Source of the DNA: Rhodospirillaceae bacterium
Lineage (GTDB): Bacteria > Pseudomonadota > Alphaproteobacteria > Rhodospirillales > Rhodospirillaceae
Assembly (NCBI GenBank): GCA_040219235.1
Contig: JAVJSV010000011.1
Coordinates: 806,001-870,000, forward strand
Length of the DNA stretch: 64,000 nt
Reading direction: 5' to 3'
Shown here: piece after piece, positions 41,584 to 50,824 of the stretch
How the letters are laid out: each line of letters begins with the position of its first letter
Numbering within the stretch: position 1 is the stretch's first letter
Notes under the pieces: generated by a model
What the model was told of the DNA's origin: nothing
The model's input: the letters and a program-made list of their open reading frames with translations, nothing else
The model's database searches: none
Program-made: the position numbers and the translations under genes

Positions 41584-42618
41584 ATGCGTAACGTAATCAT
41601 TGCTGTTATAGCGCTGGCGTTTGCGGCGCCTGCTTTTGCCACAAATTCAAAACCAGAGTTGGCTAAGGTCCTTGAGGATCTGATGGCTTGGCTTCCTGGT
41701 GAGTATACTTCTATTCCACAAGTCTATCTGGAGCGAGCACTCGGCGCACCGCCCGATGGAGAGCACGAGATTTATCATCGTGTCTTCGCGGAAATAGAAG
41801 CACCTCATCTTGGTGAGCATGTGATCTATACACAAATTCGTTTGGATGGCGACGACGGCACAATTTTTCCGGGCCAGCAGCAGGTTTTCTTGATTTCGAT
41901 TGATGAAGAAAAACGCACCGTCGCTATATCAGGACGACGTATCATAGACCCCGAGAATTATGTTGATGCTCACCTCCATCCTGAGATGTGGTCGAGCATT
42001 GAGCCAGATCCAGATTTTGGCGGAAACTGTACATTCAATTGGCGGCGTCATGGCCAGCAACTCCGCGGGCTTTTGGGTGATCATGGTCAATGCACAATGA
42101 TTTCAAAGCGATCCGGCCAGGAAATGACATGGGACGCCGAGTGGATTTTGAATCCGGATCAGCTCTGGATTTACGACAACGGCACTCTGGCAGACGGAAC
42201 GTTGTTTGCCGGGCGTGAAGATCGCACGCATCTTCGTATGTCCAAGGCGCAGCGATATGAATGCTTTACCTCAGTCCGCTATCCCGACGGCACGTCGCAG
42301 GTGTTCAACCCGTTTTTTATGCACAACCGTGGGGATGTGTTCACGTTTGAAACGACTGAGCCCGAACCGCGTAAGCTGCATGTTGAGTTTCTAACCTCGT
42401 TGTGGCCGTCTAACTCGGGCCGCAATTATGTCGACCTTATGCGGCTGACATTGCACGATGGCGCGCCCGGAAATTATAAAGACGAAGATGTCCTGGGATT
42501 CGCCTGGGCAGAGCCGACTAGCAACCGCGTTGGCTTTACGACGGAATGGGCCAGTGCGCGATGCAAGCTCGCTAACCCAGATGACCCAAGATTTAGGGCT
42601 GCAATGTCAGGCCAGTAA
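41584..42618 (+). CDS. Exported CpcT/CpeT-like protein
   Basis: A 344-residue protein with a signal peptide (residues 1-19, AAPAFA). The rest follows the CpcT/CpeT pattern: LEDLMAWLPGEYTS near the start, EIYHRVFAEIEAPHLGEHVIYTQ, CTFNWRRHGQQLRGLLGDHGQC in two parts, then WILNPDQLWIYDNGTLADGTLFAG and AQRYECF. In cyanobacteria CpcT attaches bilins to phycobiliproteins. Homologues in other bacteria have no known function, and no phycobiliprotein is here. An extra C-terminal domain (about 230-344) lies beyond the usual CpcT end. It lies 72 bases after the ferrochelatase-like gene. Confidence 0.75.
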   Translation: MRNVIIAVIALAFAAPAFATNSKPELAKVLEDLMAWLPGEYTSIPQVYLERALGAPPDGEHEIYHRVFAEIEAPHLGEHVIYTQIRLDGDDGTIFPGQQQVFLISIDEEKRTVAISGRRIIDPENYVDAHLHPEMWSSIEPDPDFGGNCTFNWRRHGQQLRGLLGDHGQCTMISKRSGQEMTWDAEWILNPDQLWIYDNGTLADGTLFAGREDRTHLRMSKAQRYECFTSVRYPDGTSQVFNPFFMHNRGDVFTFETTEPEPRKLHVEFLTSLWPSNSGRNYVDLMRLTLHDGAPGNYKDEDVLGFAWAEPTSNRVGFTTEWASARCKLANPDDPRFRAAMSGQ

Positions 42619-42623
42619 CAGGT

Positions 42624-44057
42624 TTAGACAGCGGTACCACCAACCGTCAGCACGTCCAGTTTCAGTGTCGGTTGTCCAACCCCCACCGGCACGCCTTGGC
42701 CGTCTTTGCCGCAGGTGCCAATGCCGGGGTCCAGCATCATGTCGTTGCCAATCATCGAGACTTTGGTCAGACAGTCAGGGCCGTTGCCGATCAGGGTTGC
42801 GCCTTTAACCGGCGCACCAATTTTGCCATTCTCAATCATGTAGGCTTCTGTCGCGGAGAACACGAACTTGCCGGACGTGATATCCACTTGGCCACCGCCA
42901 AAGTTGACCGCGTAGAGACCTTTATCGACGGATTTAATAATCTCTTCCGGATCATGCGCGCCGTTGGCCATATAGGTGTTGGTCATGCGTGGCATAGGAT
43001 GGTGAGCGTGTGATTGCCTGCGTCCATTCCCGGTTGGTTGAACCCCCATAAGTCGGGCGTTCAGGCGGTCCTGTAAAAAGCCAACCAGAATACCATCTTC
43101 GATCAGAGTCGTTTGCGATGTCGGCGTGCCTTCATCGTCAATTGTTAAGGACCCGCGCCGGTCTTGCATGGTGCCGTCGTCGATGACGGTTACGCCTTTA
43201 GCGGCCACTTGCTTGCCGATCAGGTCATAAAAGGCAGATGTTTTCTTGCGGTTAAAGTCCCCTTCAAGACCATGCCCCACGGCTTCATGTAATAGAACGC
43301 CGGGCCAGCCCGGACCGAGGACCACAGGCATTTCCCCGCCGGGGGAGTCTACGCTTTCCAGGTTTACCAGGGCCTGACGCAGAGCTTCGTCGACGGCGCC
43401 CATCCATGTGCTTTCTTCTAAGAAACGATCATAACCAACGCGGCCACCAGTGCCGAAGGAGCCCATTTCCATGCGTTCGCCTTCCCCAACCACAATGGAG
43501 ACATTAAGGCGTACGAGCGGACGAATATCGCCGACAGACAATCCGCCAGCCCGCATAATTTGTACCGCCTGCCAGGAGGCGGACAACGAGGCAGACACTT
43601 GTTTGATTTTAGTGTTCTTGCTGCGCGCGTAGGTATCAATAGCTTCAAGGGTTTTGACCTTGGTTTCATAAGGAATCAGCGGCAGCGGGTTTTCATCCGT
43701 ATAGAGCGCGCGATTGGTGCCTATTGGCGGGTCAGCCAATGTGCCGCCATGTCCAGCTTTTACGGCAGCGACTGTTTCAGCGGCCCGCGCAATGGCGGCT
43801 TCGGTCATGGTCGTCGAATGGGCAAAGCCTGTGGTTTCACCCACAAGCGCCCGCAATCCAAAACCTTGCGCAGTATCAAACGCAGCCGAGCGAATACGTC
43901 CATCGTCAAAGCTCATGCTTTCCGATTGGCTGTACTCGAAGAAAAGCTCGCCATCATCACAGCCGCTTAGCGTGCCGCTCACAGTTTTTTCGACAGAATT
44001 TTTATCAATACCTGTGCGCGTAAAAAACAAATCGTCAGTAACGGAAAGATCACTCAT
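42624..44057 (-). CDS. tldD: Metalloprotease TldD
   Basis: A 477-residue zinc metalloprotease of the TldD/PmbA family, which acts with TldE on unfolded peptides. The HExxxH zinc motif is H257-E258...H262 (HEAVGHGLEGD). Further landmarks are VVLGPGWPGVLLHEA, GRRQSHAHHPMPRMTN and the C-terminal CGKDGQGVPVGVGQPTL. Its partner TldE/PmbA is not in the window. It converges with the CpcT-like gene, with five bases between, and marks the right edge of the accessory region. Confidence 0.95.
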   Translation of the reverse strand: MSDLSVTDDLFFTRTGIDKNSVEKTVSGTLSGCDDGELFFEYSQSESMSFDDGRIRSAAFDTAQGFGLRALVGETTGFAHSTTMTEAAIARAAETVAAVKAGHGGTLADPPIGTNRALYTDENPLPLIPYETKVKTLEAIDTYARSKNTKIKQVSASLSASWQAVQIMRAGGLSVGDIRPLVRLNVSIVVGEGERMEMGSFGTGGRVGYDRFLEESTWMGAVDEALRQALVNLESVDSPGGEMPVVLGPGWPGVLLHEAVGHGLEGDFNRKKTSAFYDLIGKQVAAKGVTVIDDGTMQDRRGSLTIDDEGTPTSQTTLIEDGILVGFLQDRLNARLMGVQPTGNGRRQSHAHHPMPRMTNTYMANGAHDPEEIIKSVDKGLYAVNFGGGQVDITSGKFVFSATEAYMIENGKIGAPVKGATLIGNGPDCLTKVSMIGNDMMLDPGIGTCGKDGQGVPVGVGQPTLKLDVLTVGGTAV

Positions 44058-44099
44058 GAGAGATTTGGTATCCTTATTTCGCTTTGAGTCAGTATAGCG

Positions 44100-45197
44100 T
44101 TAAGAGGCATCTAATACTGGCGAGGAAGTAACGGTTCCGGAAGTCACAGTAGAGGGGTGCGTGAGGCGGGCAATGGTCACACCCAATGTAAACAGGATCA
44201 AGGCCCCTGTTTGATGCAGTAATGCCAGCCACAATGGCACCACGAGCAATAGCGTGCTAATCCCAAGTATGGCTTGGATCACAGCCATGCCAAGAAAGGC
44301 GTTGGCCAGTTTTCGCTGTAAGCCCTGTGCCCCGTCACGGATCAGGCGCCACCACGTAAAGGCGATAAGTATGACAAGCGCAATTGCAAGAACGCGATGG
44401 TTAAACTGAACCGTCATGATGTTCTCGAACCAATTGGCGTACCACGGCGTCATCTCGTAAAGGCCGTCTGGCACAAGCTGGCCATCCATAAGCGGAAATG
44501 TATTGTAAATTAGTCCGGCATTAAGCCCTGCGACGAATGCTCCCGACATGACAACAAGGAGAACCGCTAAAGCTGCACCAAGTGACAACCGCGCGGTGGC
44601 AGCATCTGTCACAATACGCGGTGTTAACTTTTTCGCTTCGTCTTCGCTTTTAATTCCAAGCGCCACCCAGATCAGCAATCCATAAACCACGAACGCGAGC
44701 CCAAGATGCGCTGCCAAACGATACTGGCTGACGTCGGGTCGATCGACGAGGCCACTTGCGACCATAAACCAGCCAAGCACACCTTGCGCACCGCCTAAGA
44801 CCAATAACCCAGTCAACTTGAGGGTGAGGTGGCCACGGGCTTTCTTCTTAAATACGAACCAGAAGAAGGGCAGGGCAAACACCAAGCCGATCAAACGGCC
44901 CCAGAGACGGTGGGAATACTCCAGCCAGAAGATCTCTTTAAAGTCGTCGACCGTCATCCAAGAATTGACCTTCTGGTATTCTGGATACTGCATATAGGCT
45001 TCAAACTCTTCCGCCCACTCTTGCTCGTTCAGGGGCGGCAAAATATGCAGCGGTTTCCATTCGACCATCGACAGGCCCGACTCGGTCAGCCGGGTGGCCC
45101 CACCCAACACAACCATAAAAAACACCATCCCTGCGCAGATCAACAGCCAAAGCCGAATGTGGCGCGCGTCTCGGTCGGTCGGGCAGAAAGCAGTCAT
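44100..45197 (-). CDS. ctaA: Heme A synthase (type 2, COX15-like)
   Basis: Oxidises the methyl group of heme O to give heme A for aa3-type cytochrome oxidases. It has eight hydrophobic helices and 365 residues, as in alphaproteobacterial and mitochondrial COX15. Landmarks are VLGGATRLTESGLSMVEW, the glutamate/histidine-bearing FWLEYSHRLWGRLIG, and the paired histidines in VQFNHRVLAI and ALLHQTGALILF. Start ATG at 45197. It lies 42 bases downstream of the tldD start on the same strand, with no other cytochrome oxidase gene nearby. Confidence 0.95.
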   Translation of the reverse strand: MTAFCPTDRDARHIRLWLLICAGMVFFMVVLGGATRLTESGLSMVEWKPLHILPPLNEQEWAEEFEAYMQYPEYQKVNSWMTVDDFKEIFWLEYSHRLWGRLIGLVFALPFFWFVFKKKARGHLTLKLTGLLVLGGAQGVLGWFMVASGLVDRPDVSQYRLAAHLGLAFVVYGLLIWVALGIKSEDEAKKLTPRIVTDAATARLSLGAALAVLLVVMSGAFVAGLNAGLIYNTFPLMDGQLVPDGLYEMTPWYANWFENIMTVQFNHRVLAIALVILIAFTWWRLIRDGAQGLQRKLANAFLGMAVIQAILGISTLLLVVPLWLALLHQTGALILFTLGVTIARLTHPSTVTSGTVTSSPVLDAS

Positions 45198-45364
45198 TTA
45201 CGGTCCAGAGTAAGTTAGAGGCGGTATAAGTGTTGATTTAGGCGATCCAAGGCCCGGCAACAAGGTCATGTTTGCTAAGACCTTCTGTGGCAAGGGGGTT
45301 TAACGGTTTATCAGGGCTGTGTATCAGTGCGATATAATGTGGCCCACTTGTACCGACGGATATC

Positions 45365-46147
45365 ATGTCAGTCTCACTAACATCTCACAAGCGACCCGAC
45401 TATGCTGTCGTTGTTCCGGTTCTGAATGAAGCCGGCAACATAAAACCACTGGTATCGGAGATCGTCGCGGCGATGTCGGCTTTGAGTGACAAGCCTTCGT
45501 TCGAGATCATCTACGTAGACGATGGATCTACCGATGGAACAGCAGAAGAACTTGATGCTGTGAAAGCATCGGTTCCAACACTAAGGGTCTTCCATCACAT
45601 AAAAACCACCGGGCAAAGCCAATCTCTCATCACAGGCATCCTGCGGGCGCAGGCTGACTGGATCATAACCCTTGATGGGGATGGCCAGAACGATCCGGTA
45701 GATTTTCAAAAATTAATTTCTGCACGTGAATCCACAATTGCCACAGAGCCGCACATTGCTAGCGAATTCATCTATGTGGGTCATCGGCGCTTGCGGCGCG
45801 ATAGTCTGGCGCGTCGCTATCAATCTTGGCTGGCGAACGATATTCGTGGCTGGATTTTAGGAGACCATACGCCCGATAGTGGATGCGGCTTGAAGTTGTT
45901 TAGCCGCGAGCTGTTTTTGTCACTGCCGCGCTTTGATGCATTGCACCGGTTCTTGCCAGCCCTTGTCATTCGGGCTGGGGGCCGGGCGATCTCTGTGCCT
46001 GTCACACACCGCTCCCGTCTCAACGGCATTTCAAAGTATGGTTTATGGCGGCGATTGGCGATTGGTATCGTCGACTTGATAGGCGTGACATGGCTTATTG
46101 CCCGCCACACACGCCCAACGATTATCGAACAAAAGGACTCGTCATGA
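45365..46147 (+). CDS. Family 2 glycosyltransferase, dolichyl/polyprenyl-phosphate mannosyltransferase type
   Basis: A 260-residue GT2 enzyme with VVVPVLNEAGNIKPLVSEIV, IIYVDDGSTDGTAEEL and the DxD-like LDGDGQNDP. The later stretch HRSRLNGISKYGLWRRLAIG is typical of enzymes that load a sugar onto undecaprenyl or dolichyl phosphate at the inner membrane. It has one hydrophobic C-terminal segment. The stop overlaps the ATG of the next gene (ATGA), a lipid A biosynthesis N-terminal-domain protein, so the pair probably makes and flips a lipid-linked sugar. Confidence 0.9.
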   Translation: MSVSLTSHKRPDYAVVVPVLNEAGNIKPLVSEIVAAMSALSDKPSFEIIYVDDGSTDGTAEELDAVKASVPTLRVFHHIKTTGQSQSLITGILRAQADWIITLDGDGQNDPVDFQKLISARESTIATEPHIASEFIYVGHRRLRRDSLARRYQSWLANDIRGWILGDHTPDSGCGLKLFSRELFLSLPRFDALHRFLPALVIRAGGRAISVPVTHRSRLNGISKYGLWRRLAIGIVDLIGVTWLIARHTRPTIIEQKDSS

Positions 46148-46464
46148 GCTGGTTTGTAACGTGGTTTGCCACAATGAATATTTTTAAAGCTCTTGGCCTT
46201 TTCGGGCAGGCCATTTTTGGCTCACGGTTCCTGGTGCAGTGGTTGGCCAGCGAGAAACTGGGCAAGAGTGTTATACCGCTAGCCTTTTGGTATCTCAGTC
46301 TGTTGGGCGGCATTATCACATTCTTTTATGCCATCTATATTCAAGAACCGGTTTTTATCATCGCCCAATTCGGCGGCATTATTATTTATTCTCGAAATTT
46401 GTATTTCATTTACCGGGATCATCGCGCGGCTCACGGCCTTATGGGACCTGACCGCGAGGGTTAA
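46144..46464 (+). CDS. Lipid A biosynthesis N-terminal (LABN) domain membrane protein
   Basis: A 106-residue protein with three hydrophobic helices and the LABN signature GLFGQAIFGSRFLVQWLASEK followed by SVIPLAFWYLSLLGG. LABN proteins are often found with a GT2 gene and an ArnT-type transferase, and are thought to act as small flippase-like subunits. ATG 46144 is fixed by the ATGA overlap with the GT2 stop. No ArnT-like gene is in the window. Confidence 0.88.
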   Translation: MSWFVTWFATMNIFKALGLFGQAIFGSRFLVQWLASEKLGKSVIPLAFWYLSLLGGIITFFYAIYIQEPVFIIAQFGGIIIYSRNLYFIYRDHRAAHGLMGPDREG

Positions 46465-46476
46465 TCTGGTTCTAAT

Positions 46477-47826
46477 TTACGTAGCTGTCTTGCGTCCGCT
46501 TTCATTTAACTGAGCGGTCAGAGCCGCGATCCGCGTATCCAAGTCAACGCGATCCGCGTTATCGCAGGAGATCGCTTTTGCAGCGTTCATTATTCTGTCC
46601 GCGTGCGACAAAACGGCTTCTTGTTGCTCGTTGTTTTCGACCAGGTAGGCGAGATTGGTAAGGACTTCAAGAATTCGGGTCACAATCGAGATCTTGCCAG
46701 CGCAGTCCTGTCGTATGCCGTTAAATGCGGTATCAAACACGCCCTGAAATGTAGCGGGTGCAATGATGAGGCGCAGCTCATCTCCCCCACCTCTGACGAC
46801 GGCTTTTGGTAGACCGTGACTCATCAGCTCAGCCATTCCTGCAGCCAACCTGTCTATACAGGTTATTGCTGTGAATGGATCATTCAAACCGGGCGAGAGG
46901 GCGCGAAGCGCAATCTCGACCATGGCCGCAATAGAAAATTCGATGTCCTGAGCCATGGTCCTTTGCTGTCCAATAACAACGGTGTTTAAAATGTCTGATG
47001 CCAAATCGTCTTCAAGAGGTGTTTGCCCATAAATTTTACCAACCGGAGTTCCTTTAATAACGAACCGCCCGGGCTTCTCGGTCACATGAACAACAATGTT
47101 GTGGTCTTTTGCCAGGGATAACAGCTCGCCAGTTTCAATGATTTCCATGTATCCAGTGGTTGAGGCATAAAGAGGTGTGATATGGGCATGCGGGAGATGA
47201 TCAAGTTCTTCTCTGGCCTGATCAAAATCTTGCGCTGGGGTTTTTGAGACGCCAGACTCGACTGCGTTGCGAATGGTATCTGAGAGCTCTCCGCTCACGG
47301 TGCTGATCACGGCGTCGGCGTCAATTTTTTGAGCCATGTGGTGCAGGAAGTAAATGAGGAGGCCCAGGTTAAAAAGGGTGCCCAGAATTGCCAACGTCAG
47401 CGATAAGGCCGGCGCTAAATCTTCACCCGTCACTGGCCCGCTAATCGCCCGCAAAACAACAAAAGCAAAAATCAAGTTTCCGACCAGTGTCCCCAGCGTA
47501 ATCTGAGTAATATGCCCCTTCGTGAAAAGCTGAATAATCCGTGGTCCGAGCTGGCTCGCTGTAATTGATACGGCAACCACAGTCATCGAGAACACCAAGC
47601 TGGTAACAGTAATTAAAGCCCCAATAACTGCCGTCAGAATCTGGCGGGCCCCCTCAATCCCTGATCTGAACAGAAACTCACTGTCTGTTAGCCACGGGAT
47701 AATCATCGATTGGTCTATGGCCAGCGCCGCCACCGAGGCTGGCAGGGCGGAAAGGGCAATGAGGCTCGGCCTAAACCAGAAGCTGGAGAGAAGCAGGAAC
47801 CAATAGTATTTGAAATATGAGATCAT
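46477..47826 (-). CDS. DUF2254 membrane protein
   Basis: A 449-residue protein of the DUF2254 family. Four hydrophobic helices occupy about residues 15-200, including the typical opening LLLSSFWFRPSLIALSALPAS and the stretch VFSMTVVAVSITASQLGPR. The rest is soluble and contains GLNDPFTAITCIDRL, the most conserved segment in the family. ATG 47826 matches the usual family start; a longer frame to 47985 has a non-homologous, basic extension. Function unknown, possibly channel-like. Confidence 0.85.
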   Translation of the reverse strand: MISYFKYYWFLLLSSFWFRPSLIALSALPASVAALAIDQSMIIPWLTDSEFLFRSGIEGARQILTAVIGALITVTSLVFSMTVVAVSITASQLGPRIIQLFTKGHITQITLGTLVGNLIFAFVVLRAISGPVTGEDLAPALSLTLAILGTLFNLGLLIYFLHHMAQKIDADAVISTVSGELSDTIRNAVESGVSKTPAQDFDQAREELDHLPHAHITPLYASTTGYMEIIETGELLSLAKDHNIVVHVTEKPGRFVIKGTPVGKIYGQTPLEDDLASDILNTVVIGQQRTMAQDIEFSIAAMVEIALRALSPGLNDPFTAITCIDRLAAGMAELMSHGLPKAVVRGGGDELRLIIAPATFQGVFDTAFNGIRQDCAGKISIVTRILEVLTNLAYLVENNEQQEAVLSHADRIMNAAKAISCDNADRVDLDTRIAALTAQLNESGRKTAT

Positions 47827-48056
47827 TCTAACTGTATGTTGCCGGACACAGGGCTCACTGTCACCTCTCGCGAGTCTGGCAGGGGCTTCCTTGTTTTTTG
47901 TCTTTTCCCGCAAACGAGAGTCCAGGTGCTTGGTTCCCGTTGTTAAGTGCCAGATCATCCGGCGATTTCCATGCTTGGCGGGCAAAATGGGCTATCTATG
48001 TGTTGGGTTTTTAACTTGAGACCTGCTTTAGCAACAAATTTTTCACGCGCTTCTCC

Positions 48057-48085
48057 TTGACGCGTGCCATATAGCATCTTATCTA
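48057..48085 (+). promoter_or_regulatory. groESL promoter (sigma-70 type)
   Basis: TTGACG, a 17-base spacer and TATCTA, a good match to alphaproteobacterial housekeeping -35 and -10 elements. The CIRCE operator starts two bases after the -10 box, so the transcription start falls within it, as usual for HrcA control. Confidence 0.75.
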
Positions 48086-48086
48086 C

Positions 48087-48113
48087 TTGGCACTCATCAG
48101 GGGGGAGTGCTAG
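48087..48113. promoter_or_regulatory. CIRCE operator (HrcA binding site)
   Basis: TTGGCACTC, nine bases, then GAGTGCTAG: a near-perfect match to the CIRCE consensus TTAGCACTC-N9-GAGTGCTAA, with one mismatch on each arm. It lies between promoter and groES and places groESL under repression by HrcA, which is not encoded in this window. Confidence 0.92.
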
Positions 48114-48180
48114 TGGATCGTCTAACCCCCTGTTTTTAAATAGTTAAGACGTAATCCACAGACCTAAAAGGAGGTTTTAG

Positions 48181-48468
48181 ATGAAATTTCGGCCGCTGCA
48201 CGACCGAGTGCTGGTCAAGCGCCTCGACTCAGATACCAAATCTGCCGGGGGCATTATTATTCCTGACACTGCGCAAGAAAAACCAATGGAAGGCAAAGTC
48301 ATTGCCGTTGGTGCAGGCGCACGTGGGGAAGACGGAAAAGTGGTTAAGCTCGACGTTAAGAAGGGCGACCGCATTCTTTTCGGAAAATGGTCCGGAACGG
48401 AAGTCAAGGTTGATGGGGATGACCTGTTGATCATGAAAGAATCCGATATCATGGGCATTATCGAATAG
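48181..48468 (+). CDS. groES: Co-chaperonin GroES
   Basis: A 95-residue co-chaperonin that caps the GroEL chamber. It begins [16 protein letters not shown] and has the mobile loop [15 protein letters not shown] and the ending [22 protein letters not shown] at 48168-48175 is a strong ribosome binding site. It is followed after 48 bases by groEL in the usual order. Confidence 0.98.
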   Translation: MKFRPLHDRVLVKRLDSDTKSAGGIIIPDTAQEKPMEGKVIAVGAGARGEDGKVVKLDVKKGDRILFGKWSGTEVKVDGDDLLIMKESDIMGIIE

Positions 48469-48501
48469 GTCCATCGCTCGGCGATTCAACACCAGATTTA
48501 A

Positions 48502-50172
<1,671 letters not shown>

Positions 50173-50197
50173 TCCCACCACCGTCAGTTACTTTCGG

Positions 50198-50230
50198 AAA
50201 AGGGCCGCGTTTTACGACGTGGCCCTTTTT
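50198..50230 (+). terminator. Rho-independent terminator of groESL
   Basis: AAAAGGGCCGCGT pairs with ACGTGGCCCTTTT through 13 pairs including one G-T wobble, and the T run follows directly. It lies 26 bases after the groEL stop. Confidence 0.9.
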
Positions 50231-50278
50231 CTATGTTGGTTCAGCAGCTATATCAAAGCGTAGAAATGGAGCGTGCTT

Positions 50279-50824
50279 ATGCCATCTAAGTCTTTTGTCA
50301 AAGTTGTTGGGTTGATTCTGTTGCTCTCGCTGGGGCCAGCCTCCATCTATTTTCTATACAAGCGCACCGGTGGCTTGGAATCCCGTGATGAATTGGCCTT
50401 TCATCGTAACTTGCGCTTTCTGTTTATGGCGGGCACTGAAACCGTAGATCCTAGCCTGCTGACTCCCTGGTCGTGGGAGCGTGTCTGCGCTTTTGGCAGC
50501 GGGTTAAAACAGGCTGAAGTCGACGCGCTTGTTGGGTTTTCTTATGATAATTTTGGTCAGCTGACCTGGCGTGACCTTGACGACCACTGGACCCTTTTAT
50601 TTATAGACTCTGTGCGGGAAACCAATTGGGGTGAGCACCGGCCCGTTATGCCAATTCGCATTCCCATTGATGATATTTCAGGGTTTAAAACCCCAGAAGG
50701 TCAGACCGGCAGTTGTGCGGATAAACAAGGCGCACGTCTTGCACTCGAGCGTCACGAAGCGCCGCTAGGTAAAACGCCCGTGGTTGCTCAACTTATCGAT
50801 ATGACGGCGCGCGTAGACGACTGA
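50279..50824 (+). CDS. Hypothetical membrane-anchored protein
   Basis: A 181-residue protein I do not recognise. One N-terminal hydrophobic helix (about residues 8-26) suggests an inner-membrane anchor or uncleaved signal. The rest is soluble, with conserved-looking segments TPWSWERVCAFGSGL and WRDLDDHWTLLFID. ATG 50279 is preferred because GGAG lies seven bases upstream; GTG 50273 is an alternative. It ends next to the converging helicase gene without a gap. Confidence 0.72.
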   Translation: MPSKSFVKVVGLILLLSLGPASIYFLYKRTGGLESRDELAFHRNLRFLFMAGTETVDPSLLTPWSWERVCAFGSGLKQAEVDALVGFSYDNFGQLTWRDLDDHWTLLFIDSVRETNWGEHRPVMPIRIPIDDISGFKTPEGQTGSCADKQGARLALERHEAPLGKTPVVAQLIDMTARVDD

